Source: JBHFEI01 sp041928815
GTDB taxonomy: Bacteria > Pseudomonadota > Alphaproteobacteria > Rhizobiales > Rhizobiaceae
Reading direction: 5' to 3'
DNA length: 64,000 bases
NCBI RefSeq assembly: GCF_041928815.1
Contig: NZ_JBHFEI010000003.1
Coordinates: forward strand, 310,001 to 374,000
In this document: positions 16,910-24,612 of the stretch, piece after piece
Position numbering within the stretch: position 1 is the stretch's first letter
How the letters are laid out: each line of letters starts with the position of its first letter
Notes under the pieces: model-generated
The model's input: the letters and a program-made list of their open reading frames with translations, nothing else
Databases searched by the model: none
What the model was told of the DNA's origin: nothing
Translations under genes and position numbers: made by a program

Positions 16910-16922
16910 AAGGGATCAGGCC

Positions 16923-18029
16923 TTACTGGACGTTGGCGCCGACGACCGAGTCCCAGCCGCCAGTGACGGCGGCCTTGTTGGCGTCGACTTCCTCGAGCGT
17001 CGGGAAGTATGCCTTCTCATAGGCCGCCGCCGGCGGCAGGGCGTCGATCAGTTCCTGCGGAACCTTGCCGGCCTTGACCATGGCGTTGAAGCGGGCCGGG
17101 TGGCAGAAGCCCTTCAGCCAGCCGAGCTGGCCTTCGTCCGAATAGAGGTGTTCCATCCAGAGCTTGGCGGCATTCGGATGCGGCGCATAGGCGGAGATGC
17201 CCTGCACGTAGACGCCGGCGAGGACGCCGCTTTCCGGAACGACGACCTCGGTCGGCGGGTTGCCGTTCAGCGTCTTCGCCCAGCCGAGCGCGTTGTAGTC
17301 CCAGGCGACGATGATCGGGGTCGAGCCCTGCGCCAGCGTGCCGGACTTGCCGATGACCGGAACGAAGTTGCCGGCCTTGTTCATCTCGGCGAAATAGGCA
17401 AGGCCGGCCTCGCCAGCGTCCTTGCCGGACTTTGCGCCCTTGCCGAGACCGGCGGCGAGCACGCCGAGGATCGCCTGGTTCGAGGCGCGCGGGTCGCCGG
17501 CAAGCGCCACCTGGCCGGAATATTCCGGCTTCAGCAGGTCGGCCCAGTCCTTCGGCGTGTTGGTGACGAGGTCCTTGTTCACGAAGAACGACATGACGCC
17601 GTAATAGTCGCCGTACCAGTAGCCTTCGGCGTCCTTGACGGAATCCGGGATCTCGTCCCAGGTCGAGACCTTGTAGGGCTGCAGCAAGCCTTCGGCCTTC
17701 ATCTGCGGGCCGAAGGCGAGACCGACGTCGACGACGTCCGGGGCCTGCGGGCCCTTGTTGTCCTTGTTCGCCTTGACGGCCTCGACCTCGTCGGCGGAAC
17801 CGGCGTCGGGGTTGAGCTCGTTGACCTGGATTTCGGGATACTTCGCCTTGAACGAGGCGATGACGTCGCCATAGCCGCACCAGTCGTGCGGCAGCGCGAT
17901 CGTCGTCAGCATGCCCTCCTTCTTGGCCGCTTCGATCAGTTCGGCGCTCGGCTCGGCGGCCGCGACGGCCGTGGTCGCGACGAGGATCGCCGTGGTCAGC
18001 GAAAGCAGGCGGCGGGTCTTGGAAATCAC
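16923..18029 (-). CDS. Periplasmic solute-binding protein of the second importer
   Basis: I start the protein at GTG 18029 because AGGAG lies exactly seven bases upstream. An ATG at 18053 would add eight residues with a poorer site. The product has 368 residues, a signal peptide ending around VAVAAAEPSA, and a two-lobe binding fold of the iron/thiamine/polyamine cluster: ALPHDWCGYGDVIASFKAKYP, DVVDVGLAFGP, YYGVMSFFVNKDLV and IIVAWDYNALGW. A two-cysteine pattern (WCGYG, GFCHPAR) could form a disulphide. I cannot name the ligand. It is the first gene of the importer operon and probably the most expressed, since a hairpin follows it. Confidence 0.83.
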   Translation of the reverse strand: MISKTRRLLSLTTAILVATTAVAAAEPSAELIEAAKKEGMLTTIALPHDWCGYGDVIASFKAKYPEIQVNELNPDAGSADEVEAVKANKDNKGPQAPDVVDVGLAFGPQMKAEGLLQPYKVSTWDEIPDSVKDAEGYWYGDYYGVMSFFVNKDLVTNTPKDWADLLKPEYSGQVALAGDPRASNQAILGVLAAGLGKGAKSGKDAGEAGLAYFAEMNKAGNFVPVIGKSGTLAQGSTPIIVAWDYNALGWAKTLNGNPPTEVVVPESGVLAGVYVQGISAYAPHPNAAKLWMEHLYSDEGQLGWLKGFCHPARFNAMVKAGKVPQELIDALPPAAAYEKAYFPTLEEVDANKAAVTGGWDSVVGANVQ

Positions 18030-18327
18030 GGGGTTTCTCCTGTTGTTGTTCATCAGTTCCGCGTGGGCTGATTAAGGTTTTCCGGTGACGCTCATGTGAC
18101 AGTATTGTCGCGGCCGCGGACCCGAAGGATCGACCGCCTGCGACAAAACTGCGCTCCAGTCCGGCAGCGGGTTCCTCCCCTGTCTTCCGGCCTGAATTTC
18201 CGCCGGTCCGCCGTCAGGCGTCCCGGACCGGACATCGTCGGGCATTTCGGTTGAGGTGCCGCTCACGCCGATGCCCTGTCTCCCAATTGTCGCAGGCATG
18301 GCCGCAACACGGCCTGCCTTTTCTTTG
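18030..18327. promoter_or_regulatory. Promoter region of the second importer operon
   Basis: This 298-bp gap has no gene. It holds the rpiR terminator hairpin (18294-18319) and GACA-GTAT-TGTC, a 12-bp inverted repeat at 18098-18109, about 70 bp upstream of the binding-protein start. I do not see a copy of the TGAAGA-N4-TCTTCA palindrome found on the other side of rpiR, so common control of both operons is not supported by a shared site. Confidence 0.4.
18294..18319. terminator. Hairpin terminator downstream of the RpiR gene
   Basis: AGGCA-T-GGCCG and CGGCC-TGCCT form a ten-pair stem with one bulged base and a CAACA loop, nine bases past the rpiR stop on the minus strand. On the plus strand it is followed by TTTTCTTT, so it would work as an intrinsic terminator for transcripts running rightwards. 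On the minus strand only the stem supports termination. Confidence 0.6.
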
Positions 18328-19224
18328 CTAGCCGGGCTTGCGAAACAGCCGCGCGGCGTCGAACATGCTTTCGAGCGCATCGATGCGCGCCCGTGTCCCC
18401 TCCCATTCGGCGCTCTGCACCGCCTCGATCAGCGCCTCGACGACGAAGAGCGTGGCGACGGAACTGTCCCAGGCCGAGGGCGCCTCGATCTGCAGCCGGA
18501 ACGTCGTCGTCGCCGATTTCGCCGCCGGCGAACCCCACTGGTCGGTGAAGAGGATGATCTCGACGCCGCGCGCCCTGGCGATGCGCGCCAGCGTCTCCAT
18601 GTCGCGCTCGTAGCGGCGGATGTCGAAGATGATCAGGACGTCGCCGGCCTTCATGTTGAGCACGTAATGCGGCCAGGCGCCGGGCTGCGGCGCGATCTGG
18701 GTGACGCCGGGGCGGATGACCTGGAGATGGGTGAAGAAATACTCCGCGATCGCCCCGGTGATGCGCCCGCCGACGAGATGGACATGGCGGCGGCCGTCCG
18801 AAATCAGCGCGGCGGCATTGTCGAAGTCGCCGGTCTCGAGCTGCGACAGCGTCTGGCGCAGATTGTTCATCACCGCGTCGGCGAAGCGGTTGAGGATGTG
18901 GCCTTTCGGAGCGTTGGCGCGCCAGCGGTCGTGCTTGGCGATCGGATTGGAGATCGTCGCCTCCAGTTCCTGGTGCAGCCGCGACTGGAAATCGGGAAAG
19001 CCGCGAAAGCCGAGCTTCTGCACCATGCGGGCCACGGTCGGTGTCGACACGCCGGCGCTTTCTGCGACCGCGGTGATCGAGCCGAGGCCGGAAACGGGGT
19101 AGTTTTCGAGGAGCGATTCGGCCAGTTGCCGCTCGGCGCGCGTCAGCATCGGGAAGCGGGCGTTGATCACGTCCGACACCGTCATGCCCGATTCGTCTGC
19201 GGCCGATGGCGCAATGCTCGTCAC
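18328..19224 (-). CDS. RpiR/MurR-family transcriptional regulator
   Basis: A 298-residue regulator. The N-terminal helix-turn-helix (about 20-90) includes LTRAERQLAESLLENYP, ITAVAESAGVSTPTVARMVQ and KLGFRGFPDFQSRLHQEL. The C-terminal SIS domain (about 125-270) includes RHVHLVGGRITGAIAEYFF and GDVLIIFDIRRYERDM. SIS domains in this family usually bind phosphosugars, but several rhizobial members control amino-acid or amine genes. The gene diverges from the amidohydrolase-ligase-dehydrogenase operon across a 178-bp region with two matching palindromes, so it is the probable repressor of that operon and of itself. A TTGACT-N18-TTTAAT promoter precedes it. Confidence 0.88.
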   Translation of the reverse strand: MTSIAPSAADESGMTVSDVINARFPMLTRAERQLAESLLENYPVSGLGSITAVAESAGVSTPTVARMVQKLGFRGFPDFQSRLHQELEATISNPIAKHDRWRANAPKGHILNRFADAVMNNLRQTLSQLETGDFDNAAALISDGRRHVHLVGGRITGAIAEYFFTHLQVIRPGVTQIAPQPGAWPHYVLNMKAGDVLIIFDIRRYERDMETLARIARARGVEIILFTDQWGSPAAKSATTTFRLQIEAPSAWDSSVATLFVVEALIEAVQSAEWEGTRARIDALESMFDAARLFRKPG

Positions 19225-19262
19225 AGGTCCCCCGATCCGGTCTTCGCCGGAAATTGAAACGG

Positions 19263-19292
19263 ATTAAACAACTCTGTCACAATTCAAGTCAA
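19263..19292 (-). promoter_or_regulatory. Candidate promoter of the RpiR gene
   Basis: On the minus strand TTGACT (19287-19292) and TTTAAT (19263-19268) are separated by 18 bases, about 40 bp upstream of the ATG. The upstream palindrome at 19302-19317 lies just above the -35 element. Confidence 0.45.
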
Positions 19293-19301
19293 TGCGTTTT
19301 T

Positions 19302-19317
19302 TGAAGAGATTTTTTCA
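19302..19317. promoter_or_regulatory. Operator candidate 1 (RpiR-type palindrome)
   Basis: TGAAGA-GATT-TTTTCA is an inverted repeat with one mismatch that matches the perfect palindrome 43 bp downstream in arm sequence and in four-base spacing. Both sit in the divergent promoter region of the RpiR gene and the glutamylation-type operon. It lies just upstream of a TTGACT -35-like hexamer on the plus strand (19326-19331). Confidence 0.55.
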
Positions 19318-19344
19318 GGCACGGATTGACTTTTGGCGCATTCG

Positions 19345-19360
19345 TGAAGAATTCTCTTCA
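19345..19360. promoter_or_regulatory. Operator candidate 2 (perfect RpiR-type palindrome)
   Basis: TGAAGA-ATTC-TCTTCA has perfect 6-bp arms. Its centre is 43 bp from that of the upstream copy, close to four helical turns, so two regulator dimers could bind the same DNA face. It covers the place expected for the -10 element of the plus-strand promoter whose -35 is TTGACT at 19326, which suits a repressor. Confidence 0.6.
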
Positions 19361-19402
19361 AAAATCGGGGAAACGGCTGCGTGGCGGCCAAGGGGCGGCA
19401 AG

Positions 19403-20167
19403 GTGACAGGTCTGTTGACGGCGTCGGACGGCGAGCCGGTGGCTGTGGAAAACGCGGCCGCGAAGGGCCCGTTCGTCTTTGTCTGCGAGCATGCGTCGAA
19501 ACGGTTGCCGGAACGGCTCGGCACGCTCGGCCTGCCGGACGAGGCGCTCGGCGCCCATATCGCCTGGGATCCGGGTGCGCTTGCCGTGGCGCAGCGCCTG
19601 TCGCGCGCGCTCGACGGCGTGCTGATCCATCAGCGCTTCTCGCGGCTTGCCTATGACTGCAACCGGCCGCCGACGGCCGAGGGCGCCATGCCGGCGAAAA
19701 GCGAGGTCTACGACATTCCCGGCAACCGTGACCTGACGCCGAAGGATCGGGCCGAGCGGGTCGCCGAGATCTATGAACCGTTTCGCCATGCGCTCTCGGC
19801 GCTGATCCGGGCGCGGTTGGATGCAGGCCGCCCGACGATCCTGGTGACGATGCACAGTTTCACGCCGGTCTATTTCGGCCGTCCGCGCGCCGTCGAGCTC
19901 GGCATCCTCCACGATGCCGATTCGCGCCTCGCCGATGCCATGCTGCTGGCGGCGGAACGCTCGGCGACGGCGCTTGCGGTGCGTCGCAACGAACCCTACG
20001 GGCCTGAGGACGGCGTGACGCACACGCTGATCGAGCACGGACTGGCGAACGGCATCGCCAATGTGATGCTCGAGGTCCGCAACGATCTTCTGGAAACCGA
20101 GGATGGCCAGGACGCGATCGCCGATGTCCTGAGAGGCCTGCTCGACGAGAGCCTTGCGAGCCTCTGA
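19403..20167 (+). CDS. N-formylglutamate amidohydrolase family protein
   Basis: A GTG at 19403 preceded by AAGGGG is the best start. The frame runs back to 19292, but that stretch contains the operator palindromes. The 254-residue product fits PF05013, zinc-dependent hydrolases that cleave an acyl-amide on glutamate. Visible family segments are FVCEHASKRLPERLG, GAHIAWDPGA, YDCNRPP, VTMHSFTPVYFG and LEVRNDLLET near the C-terminus. As first gene before a glutamine-synthetase-like ligase and two dehydrogenases, it may hydrolyse a gamma-glutamyl amide rather than N-formylglutamate. No hut genes are present, which argues against histidine breakdown. Confidence 0.82.
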   Translation: MTGLLTASDGEPVAVENAAAKGPFVFVCEHASKRLPERLGTLGLPDEALGAHIAWDPGALAVAQRLSRALDGVLIHQRFSRLAYDCNRPPTAEGAMPAKSEVYDIPGNRDLTPKDRAERVAEIYEPFRHALSALIRARLDAGRPTILVTMHSFTPVYFGRPRAVELGILHDADSRLADAMLLAAERSATALAVRRNEPYGPEDGVTHTLIEHGLANGIANVMLEVRNDLLETEDGQDAIADVLRGLLDESLASL

Positions 20168-20271
20168 CGCGTCGGCCCGGAGCGGCAGGCAGACCATTCA
20201 CCGGACTGTCCGCGTCCCATGCGGCCGGTCCATTCAAGACAGAACGAGACGGACAAGGATCGGACGGCGCC

Positions 20272-21639
20272 ATGACCGTGACCTACAGCTTCGAAGACCT
20301 GAAGAAAGATGTCGCCGGGGGGCGGATCGACACCGTGCTCGCCTGCCTCGTGGACATGCAGGGCCGGCTGATGGGCAAGCGCTTTCATGCGCAGTTCTTC
20401 GTCGACGGCGCCTATGAGGAAACCCACAGCTGCAACTATCTCCTGGCGACCGACCTCGAGATGGAGACGGTGTCGGGCTATACGTCGACGAGCTGGGAGA
20501 CGGGCTACGGCGACTATACGATGAAGCCGGACCTGTCGACGCTGCGCCGCATTCCCTGGCTCGAAGGCACGGCGCTGGTGCTCTGCGACGTGCTCGACCA
20601 CAAGACCCATGCGGACGTGCCGCATTCCCCGCGCGCCATCCTCAAGAAGCAGGTGAAGCGCCTCGAGGCCATGGGCATGAAGGCCTTCATGGCGAGCGAG
20701 CTCGAATTCTTCCTCTTCGACCAGACCTATGACGCGGCGCGGCTTTCCGGCTATCGCGACCTCAAGCTCGCCAGCGGCTACAACGAGGACTACCACATCT
20801 TCCAGACGTCCAAGGAAGAGGATGTGATGCGGGCGATCCGCAACGGGCTGCAGGGCGCCGGCATCCCGGTGGAAAACTCCAAGGGCGAGGCGTCGGCGGG
20901 GCAGGAGGAGATCAACGTCCGCTATGCCGAGGCGCTGACCATGGCCGACCGGCATGCGATCATCAAGAACGGCTGCAAGGAAATCGCCTGGAGCAAGGGC
21001 AAGGCGATCACCTTCCTCGCCAAGTGGCATTATTCCGCCGCCGGGTCGTCGTCCCATATCCACCAGTCGCTGTGGAGCCTCGACGGCAAGCCGCTCTTCG
21101 TAGATCACGACGACCCGAACGGCATGTCGGCGCTGATGAAGTCCTACATGGCCGGGCTTCTCACCCATGCGAGCGAGATCACCTATTTCCTCGCGCCCTA
21201 TATCAATTCCTACAAGCGCTTCATGGCCGGCACCTTCGCGCCGACCAAGGCGATCTGGAGCCCCGACAACCGCACCGCCGGCTACCGGCTCTGCGGCGCC
21301 CATACGAAGGGGATCCGCGTCGAATGCCGCGTCGGCGGCTCGGACCTCAACCCCTATCTCGCCATGGCGGCGCTGCTCGCCGCCGGCATCGCCGGGATTG
21401 AGGGCAAGCTGGAGCTGGAACCGGCCTTCGTCGGCGACGCCTATGGCGGCAAGGGCGTGCGCGAGATCCCGAAGACGCTGCGCGATGCCGCCGCGCACCT
21501 GACCGGCTCGACGATGCTGCGCGAGGCCTTCGGCGACGACGTCGTCGACCACTACACCCGCGCCGCCCTCTGGGAGCAGGAGGAGTACGACCGCCGCATT
21601 ACCGACTGGGAAGTGGCGCGCGGCTTCGAGAGGGCGTAG
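20272..21639 (+). CDS. Glutamine-synthetase family ligase (gamma-glutamyl-amine synthetase type; GlnT/PuuA-like)
   Basis: A 455-residue protein with the GS fold: N-terminal beta-grasp VLACLVDMQGRLMGKRF, then catalytic residues in SELEFFLFD, GQEEINVRY, GSSSHIHQSL, NRTAGYRL and RVECRVGGSDLNPYLAMA. It has no adenylylation-site tyrosine motif, and its size is that of PuuA, GlnT and IpuC-type enzymes rather than housekeeping GlnA. Those enzymes use ATP to join the gamma-carboxyl of glutamate to an amine. The genes around it (amide hydrolase, alcohol and aldehyde dehydrogenases) suggest an amino-alcohol substrate such as ethanolamine, by analogy with gamma-glutamylethanolamide synthesis in actinobacteria and the isopropylamine pathway of Pseudomonas. 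The substrate is inferred. Confidence 0.85.
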   Translation: MTVTYSFEDLKKDVAGGRIDTVLACLVDMQGRLMGKRFHAQFFVDGAYEETHSCNYLLATDLEMETVSGYTSTSWETGYGDYTMKPDLSTLRRIPWLEGTALVLCDVLDHKTHADVPHSPRAILKKQVKRLEAMGMKAFMASELEFFLFDQTYDAARLSGYRDLKLASGYNEDYHIFQTSKEEDVMRAIRNGLQGAGIPVENSKGEASAGQEEINVRYAEALTMADRHAIIKNGCKEIAWSKGKAITFLAKWHYSAAGSSSHIHQSLWSLDGKPLFVDHDDPNGMSALMKSYMAGLLTHASEITYFLAPYINSYKRFMAGTFAPTKAIWSPDNRTAGYRLCGAHTKGIRVECRVGGSDLNPYLAMAALLAAGIAGIEGKLELEPAFVGDAYGGKGVREIPKTLRDAAAHLTGSTMLREAFGDDVVDHYTRAALWEQEEYDRRITDWEVARGFERA

Positions 21640-21733
21640 AAGCGCAAGTCCATTCCGGCGTTGTCGACGCCCGACATCATGCGGTGGCCGCCCGGCCGCC
21701 GCCTCTTCTTTTGAAACGATCAGGAAGACGGTC

Positions 21734-23113
21734 ATGACGATGATCCAGTGCATTTCCCCCATCGACGGTTCGGTCTATGCCGAACGCGAGGCCCTGACGC
21801 TCGAGGCGGCGGAAGCCGTCGCCGCCCGCGCCCGCGCGGCGCAGAAGGCCTGGGCGAAGCGGCCGCTCGAGGACCGCGTCAGGCTGGTGCTTGTCGGCGT
21901 CGCGCGGCTGAACGAGATGGTCGATGAGGTCGTGCCGGAAATCGCCTGGCAGATGGGCCGGCCGGTCCGCTACGGCGGCGAGTTCCGCGGCTTCAACGAG
22001 CGCTCGAACTTCGTCGCCGCCGTCGCCGCCGATGCGCTGGCGCCGATGGTGATCGAGGAGAGCGCCTCCTTCGAGCGCCGCATCCTGCGCGAGCCGCATG
22101 GCGTCGTCTTCGTCATCGCGCCGTGGAACTATCCCTATATGACAGCGATCAACACGGTCGCCCCGGCGCTGATGGCCGGAAATACCGTGGTGCTGAAGCA
22201 CGCGGCGCAGACCCTGCTCGTCGGCGAGCGGATGGTGCGCGCCTTCAACGAGGCCGGCGTGCCGGAGGACGTGTTCCAGAACGTCTTCCTCGACCATGCG
22301 ACGACCTCGGCCCTGCTCGGTTCGCGCCGCTTCGACTTCATCAATTTCACCGGCTCCGTCGAGGGCGGCCGCGCCATCGAGCGGGCGGCGGCCGGCACCT
22401 TCGCCGGCATCGGGCTGGAGCTCGGCGGCAAGGATCCGGGCTATGTGATGGAGGACGCCAATCTCGACGCCGCCGTCGATACGCTGATGGACGGCGCCAC
22501 CTACAATTCCGGCCAGTGCTGCTGCGGCATCGAGCGCATCTACGTGCACGAGTCGCTCTATGACGATTTCGTGGAAAAGTCGGTCGCCTGGGTGTCGAAC
22601 TACACGCTCGGCAATCCGCTCGACCAGGGGACGACGCTCGGGCCGATGGCCAACAAGCGTTTCGCGGCGACCGTCCGCAAGCAGATCGCCGATGCCGTCG
22701 CCAAGGGGGCGAAGGCGCTGGTCGATCCGAAACTGTTCCCGGCCGACGATGGCGGCGCCTATCTCGCGCCGCAGGTTCTGGTCGACGTCGATCATTCGAT
22801 GGAGTTCATGACCGAGGAGACGTTCGGCCCGGCCGTCGGCATCATGAAGGTGTCGGGCGATGCCGAGGCGATCGCCCTGATGAACGATTCGAAATACGGC
22901 CTGACCGCCTCGCTCTGGACGAGCGACCCGGCGCGTGCCGCCGCGATCGGCGCGGAGATCGAGACGGGCACCGTGTTCATGAACCGCGCCGACTATCTCG
23001 ACCCGGCGCTGTGCTGGACCGGCGTCAAGGAAACCGGCCGCGGCGGCTCGCTCTCCGTCCTCGGTTTCCAGAACCTCACCCGGCCGAAATCCTACCACCT
23101 GAAGAAGGCGTGA
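21734..23113 (+). CDS. NAD(P)-dependent aldehyde dehydrogenase
   Basis: A 459-residue aldehyde dehydrogenase with APWNYPYMTAINTVAPALMA, the nucleotide loop FTGSVEGGRA, LELGGKDPGYV and the catalytic cysteine in NSGQCCCGIERIYV. Its end is slightly shorter than typical PuuC/betaine-aldehyde enzymes, resembling succinate-semialdehyde-like members. The gene stands between the ligase and the iron alcohol dehydrogenase, with only five bases to the latter, so both oxidation steps of one pathway are probably co-translated. A likely role is oxidation of a gamma-glutamylamino-aldehyde to its acid. It is a distant paralogue of the PatD-type enzyme at 6.3-7.7 kb. Confidence 0.87.
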   Translation: MTMIQCISPIDGSVYAEREALTLEAAEAVAARARAAQKAWAKRPLEDRVRLVLVGVARLNEMVDEVVPEIAWQMGRPVRYGGEFRGFNERSNFVAAVAADALAPMVIEESASFERRILREPHGVVFVIAPWNYPYMTAINTVAPALMAGNTVVLKHAAQTLLVGERMVRAFNEAGVPEDVFQNVFLDHATTSALLGSRRFDFINFTGSVEGGRAIERAAAGTFAGIGLELGGKDPGYVMEDANLDAAVDTLMDGATYNSGQCCCGIERIYVHESLYDDFVEKSVAWVSNYTLGNPLDQGTTLGPMANKRFAATVRKQIADAVAKGAKALVDPKLFPADDGGAYLAPQVLVDVDHSMEFMTEETFGPAVGIMKVSGDAEAIALMNDSKYGLTASLWTSDPARAAAIGAEIETGTVFMNRADYLDPALCWTGVKETGRGGSLSVLGFQNLTRPKSYHLKKA

Positions 23114-23118
23114 CACGC

Positions 23119-24264
23119 ATGTCGATCACCGCAAACTGGAGCTACCCGACCGCCATCAAGTTCGGCGCCGGCCGCATCAAGGAACTCGCCGATCATTGCA
23201 AGGCCGTCGGCATCACGCGGCCGCTGCTGATCACCGATCGCGGCCTCGCCTCGATGGCGATCACGCAGAACGCGCTCGACATTCTGGAGGCCGCCGGCCT
23301 TGGCCGGGCGATCTTCGCCGATGTCGATCCGAACCCGAACGACATCAACCTCGAGGCCGGCGTCAAGGCGTTCCGCGACGGCGGCCATGACGGCGTCGTC
23401 GCCTTCGGCGGCGGTTCCGGCCTCGACCTCGGCAAGTGCGTCGCCTTCATGGCAGGCCAGACGCGGCCAGTCTGGGATTTCGAGGACATCGGCGACTGGT
23501 GGACGCGCGCGAGCCTCGACGGCATCGCGCCGATCATCGCCGTGCCGACGACGGCCGGCACGGGTTCCGAGGTCGGCCGCGCCTCGGTCATCACCAATTC
23601 GGCGACGCACACGAAGAAGGTGATCTTCCATCCCAAGTTCCTGCCGGCGGTCACCATCTGCGATCCGGAACTGACGGTCGGCATGCCGAAGGTGATCACC
23701 GCCGGCACAGGCATGGACGCCTTTGCCCATTGCCTCGAAGCCTATTCCTCGCCCTTCTACCATCCGATGAGCCAGGGCATCGCGCTCGAAGGCCTGCGCC
23801 TCGTGAAGGAGTATCTTCCCCGCGCCTATGCCGACGGCACGGACATCGAGGCACGGGCCCACATGATGAGTGCTGCGGCGATGGGCGCGGTCTCGTTCCA
23901 GAAGGGGCTCGGCGCCATCCATTCGCTCTCCCATCCGGTCGGTGCGATCTACAACACCCATCACGGCATGACCAATGCCGTCGTGATGCCGCCGGTGCTC
24001 GCCTTCAACCGTCCGGCGATCGAGGAGAAGATCGGCCTTGCCGCCGCCTATCTCGGCATTTCCGGCGGTTTCGACGGCTTCTACGAGTATGTGCTGCAAT
24101 TGCGCGAGACGCTCGGCGTGCCGGACAAGCTCTCGGGCCTCGGCGTCACCACCGATCGCATCGACGAAATGGCGGCGATGGCGATCGTCGATCCGACCGC
24201 CGGCGGCAACCCCGTCGAACTGACGCTCGACGCGGCCAAGGCGCTCTACGCCGAAACGATCTGA
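23119..24264 (+). CDS. Iron-containing (group III) alcohol dehydrogenase
   Basis: A 381-residue Fe-ADH. The nucleotide-binding segments are GAGRIKEL and GGGSGLDLGK. PTTAGTGSEVGRASVI follows. Metal ligands are D and H in GMDAFAHCLEAY and two histidines in GAIHSLSHPVGA and NTHHGMTNA. The ATG at 23119 begins five bases after the dehydrogenase stop. Members oxidise primary alcohols, glycols or hydroxy acids with NAD(P). An alcohol dehydrogenase in a glutamylation operon is the feature that separates this cluster from the classical putrescine (Puu) pathway, where an FAD amine oxidase does the first oxidation. It fits a hydroxylated amine substrate. Confidence 0.88.
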   Translation: MSITANWSYPTAIKFGAGRIKELADHCKAVGITRPLLITDRGLASMAITQNALDILEAAGLGRAIFADVDPNPNDINLEAGVKAFRDGGHDGVVAFGGGSGLDLGKCVAFMAGQTRPVWDFEDIGDWWTRASLDGIAPIIAVPTTAGTGSEVGRASVITNSATHTKKVIFHPKFLPAVTICDPELTVGMPKVITAGTGMDAFAHCLEAYSSPFYHPMSQGIALEGLRLVKEYLPRAYADGTDIEARAHMMSAAAMGAVSFQKGLGAIHSLSHPVGAIYNTHHGMTNAVVMPPVLAFNRPAIEEKIGLAAAYLGISGGFDGFYEYVLQLRETLGVPDKLSGLGVTTDRIDEMAAMAIVDPTAGGNPVELTLDAAKALYAETI

Positions 24265-24612
24265 TGGCGCGCGGCGGAGTGGCACGCCGCCGCTCCGCCG
24301 GTGCTGAGGGCGTGTTTCCCCGCCTTATGGGATCTCGTCGGCGGCTCCATGGGCTGCGATCGACATGCTCCGCCGGCCCGTCCCGGCGGGCCCCATCCAT
24401 CGGCGATGTCCTGCCTTGCGTGGGAGCCACCGGGTGATCGCCACGGGCGTCGCCGCAGCCGCACAGGTGGCGGATTTCCTCTTTCTTAATCATGTTCTGA
24501 AACAATCGGGAAAGCATATCGGCGGTCCTTCGCCGGTCTGATCCAGCCTGTCTTCGTCGCACGCCCGTGCGCGTGCGTCCTTGCCCGTCTTTCGTCCACC
24601 CTGAGAGGAACC
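24265..24612. other. 348-bp gap between the alcohol dehydrogenase and ParA-like genes
   Basis: No gene is supported. The stretch begins with a hairpin (24273-24299), then carries a GGCCCG/CGGGCC inverted repeat near 24376-24393, and becomes AT-richer at 24478-24510 (TTTCTTAATCATGTTCTGAAAC), which may hold the promoter of the ParA-like gene. The short open frames on both strands look like chance. Confidence 0.4.
24273..24299 (+). terminator. Hairpin after the iron alcohol dehydrogenase
   Basis: GGCGGAG and CTCCGCC pair over a 13-base loop, eight bases beyond the operon's last stop. No uridine run follows. It is a plausible end for the 19.4-24.3 kb operon. Confidence 0.45.
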
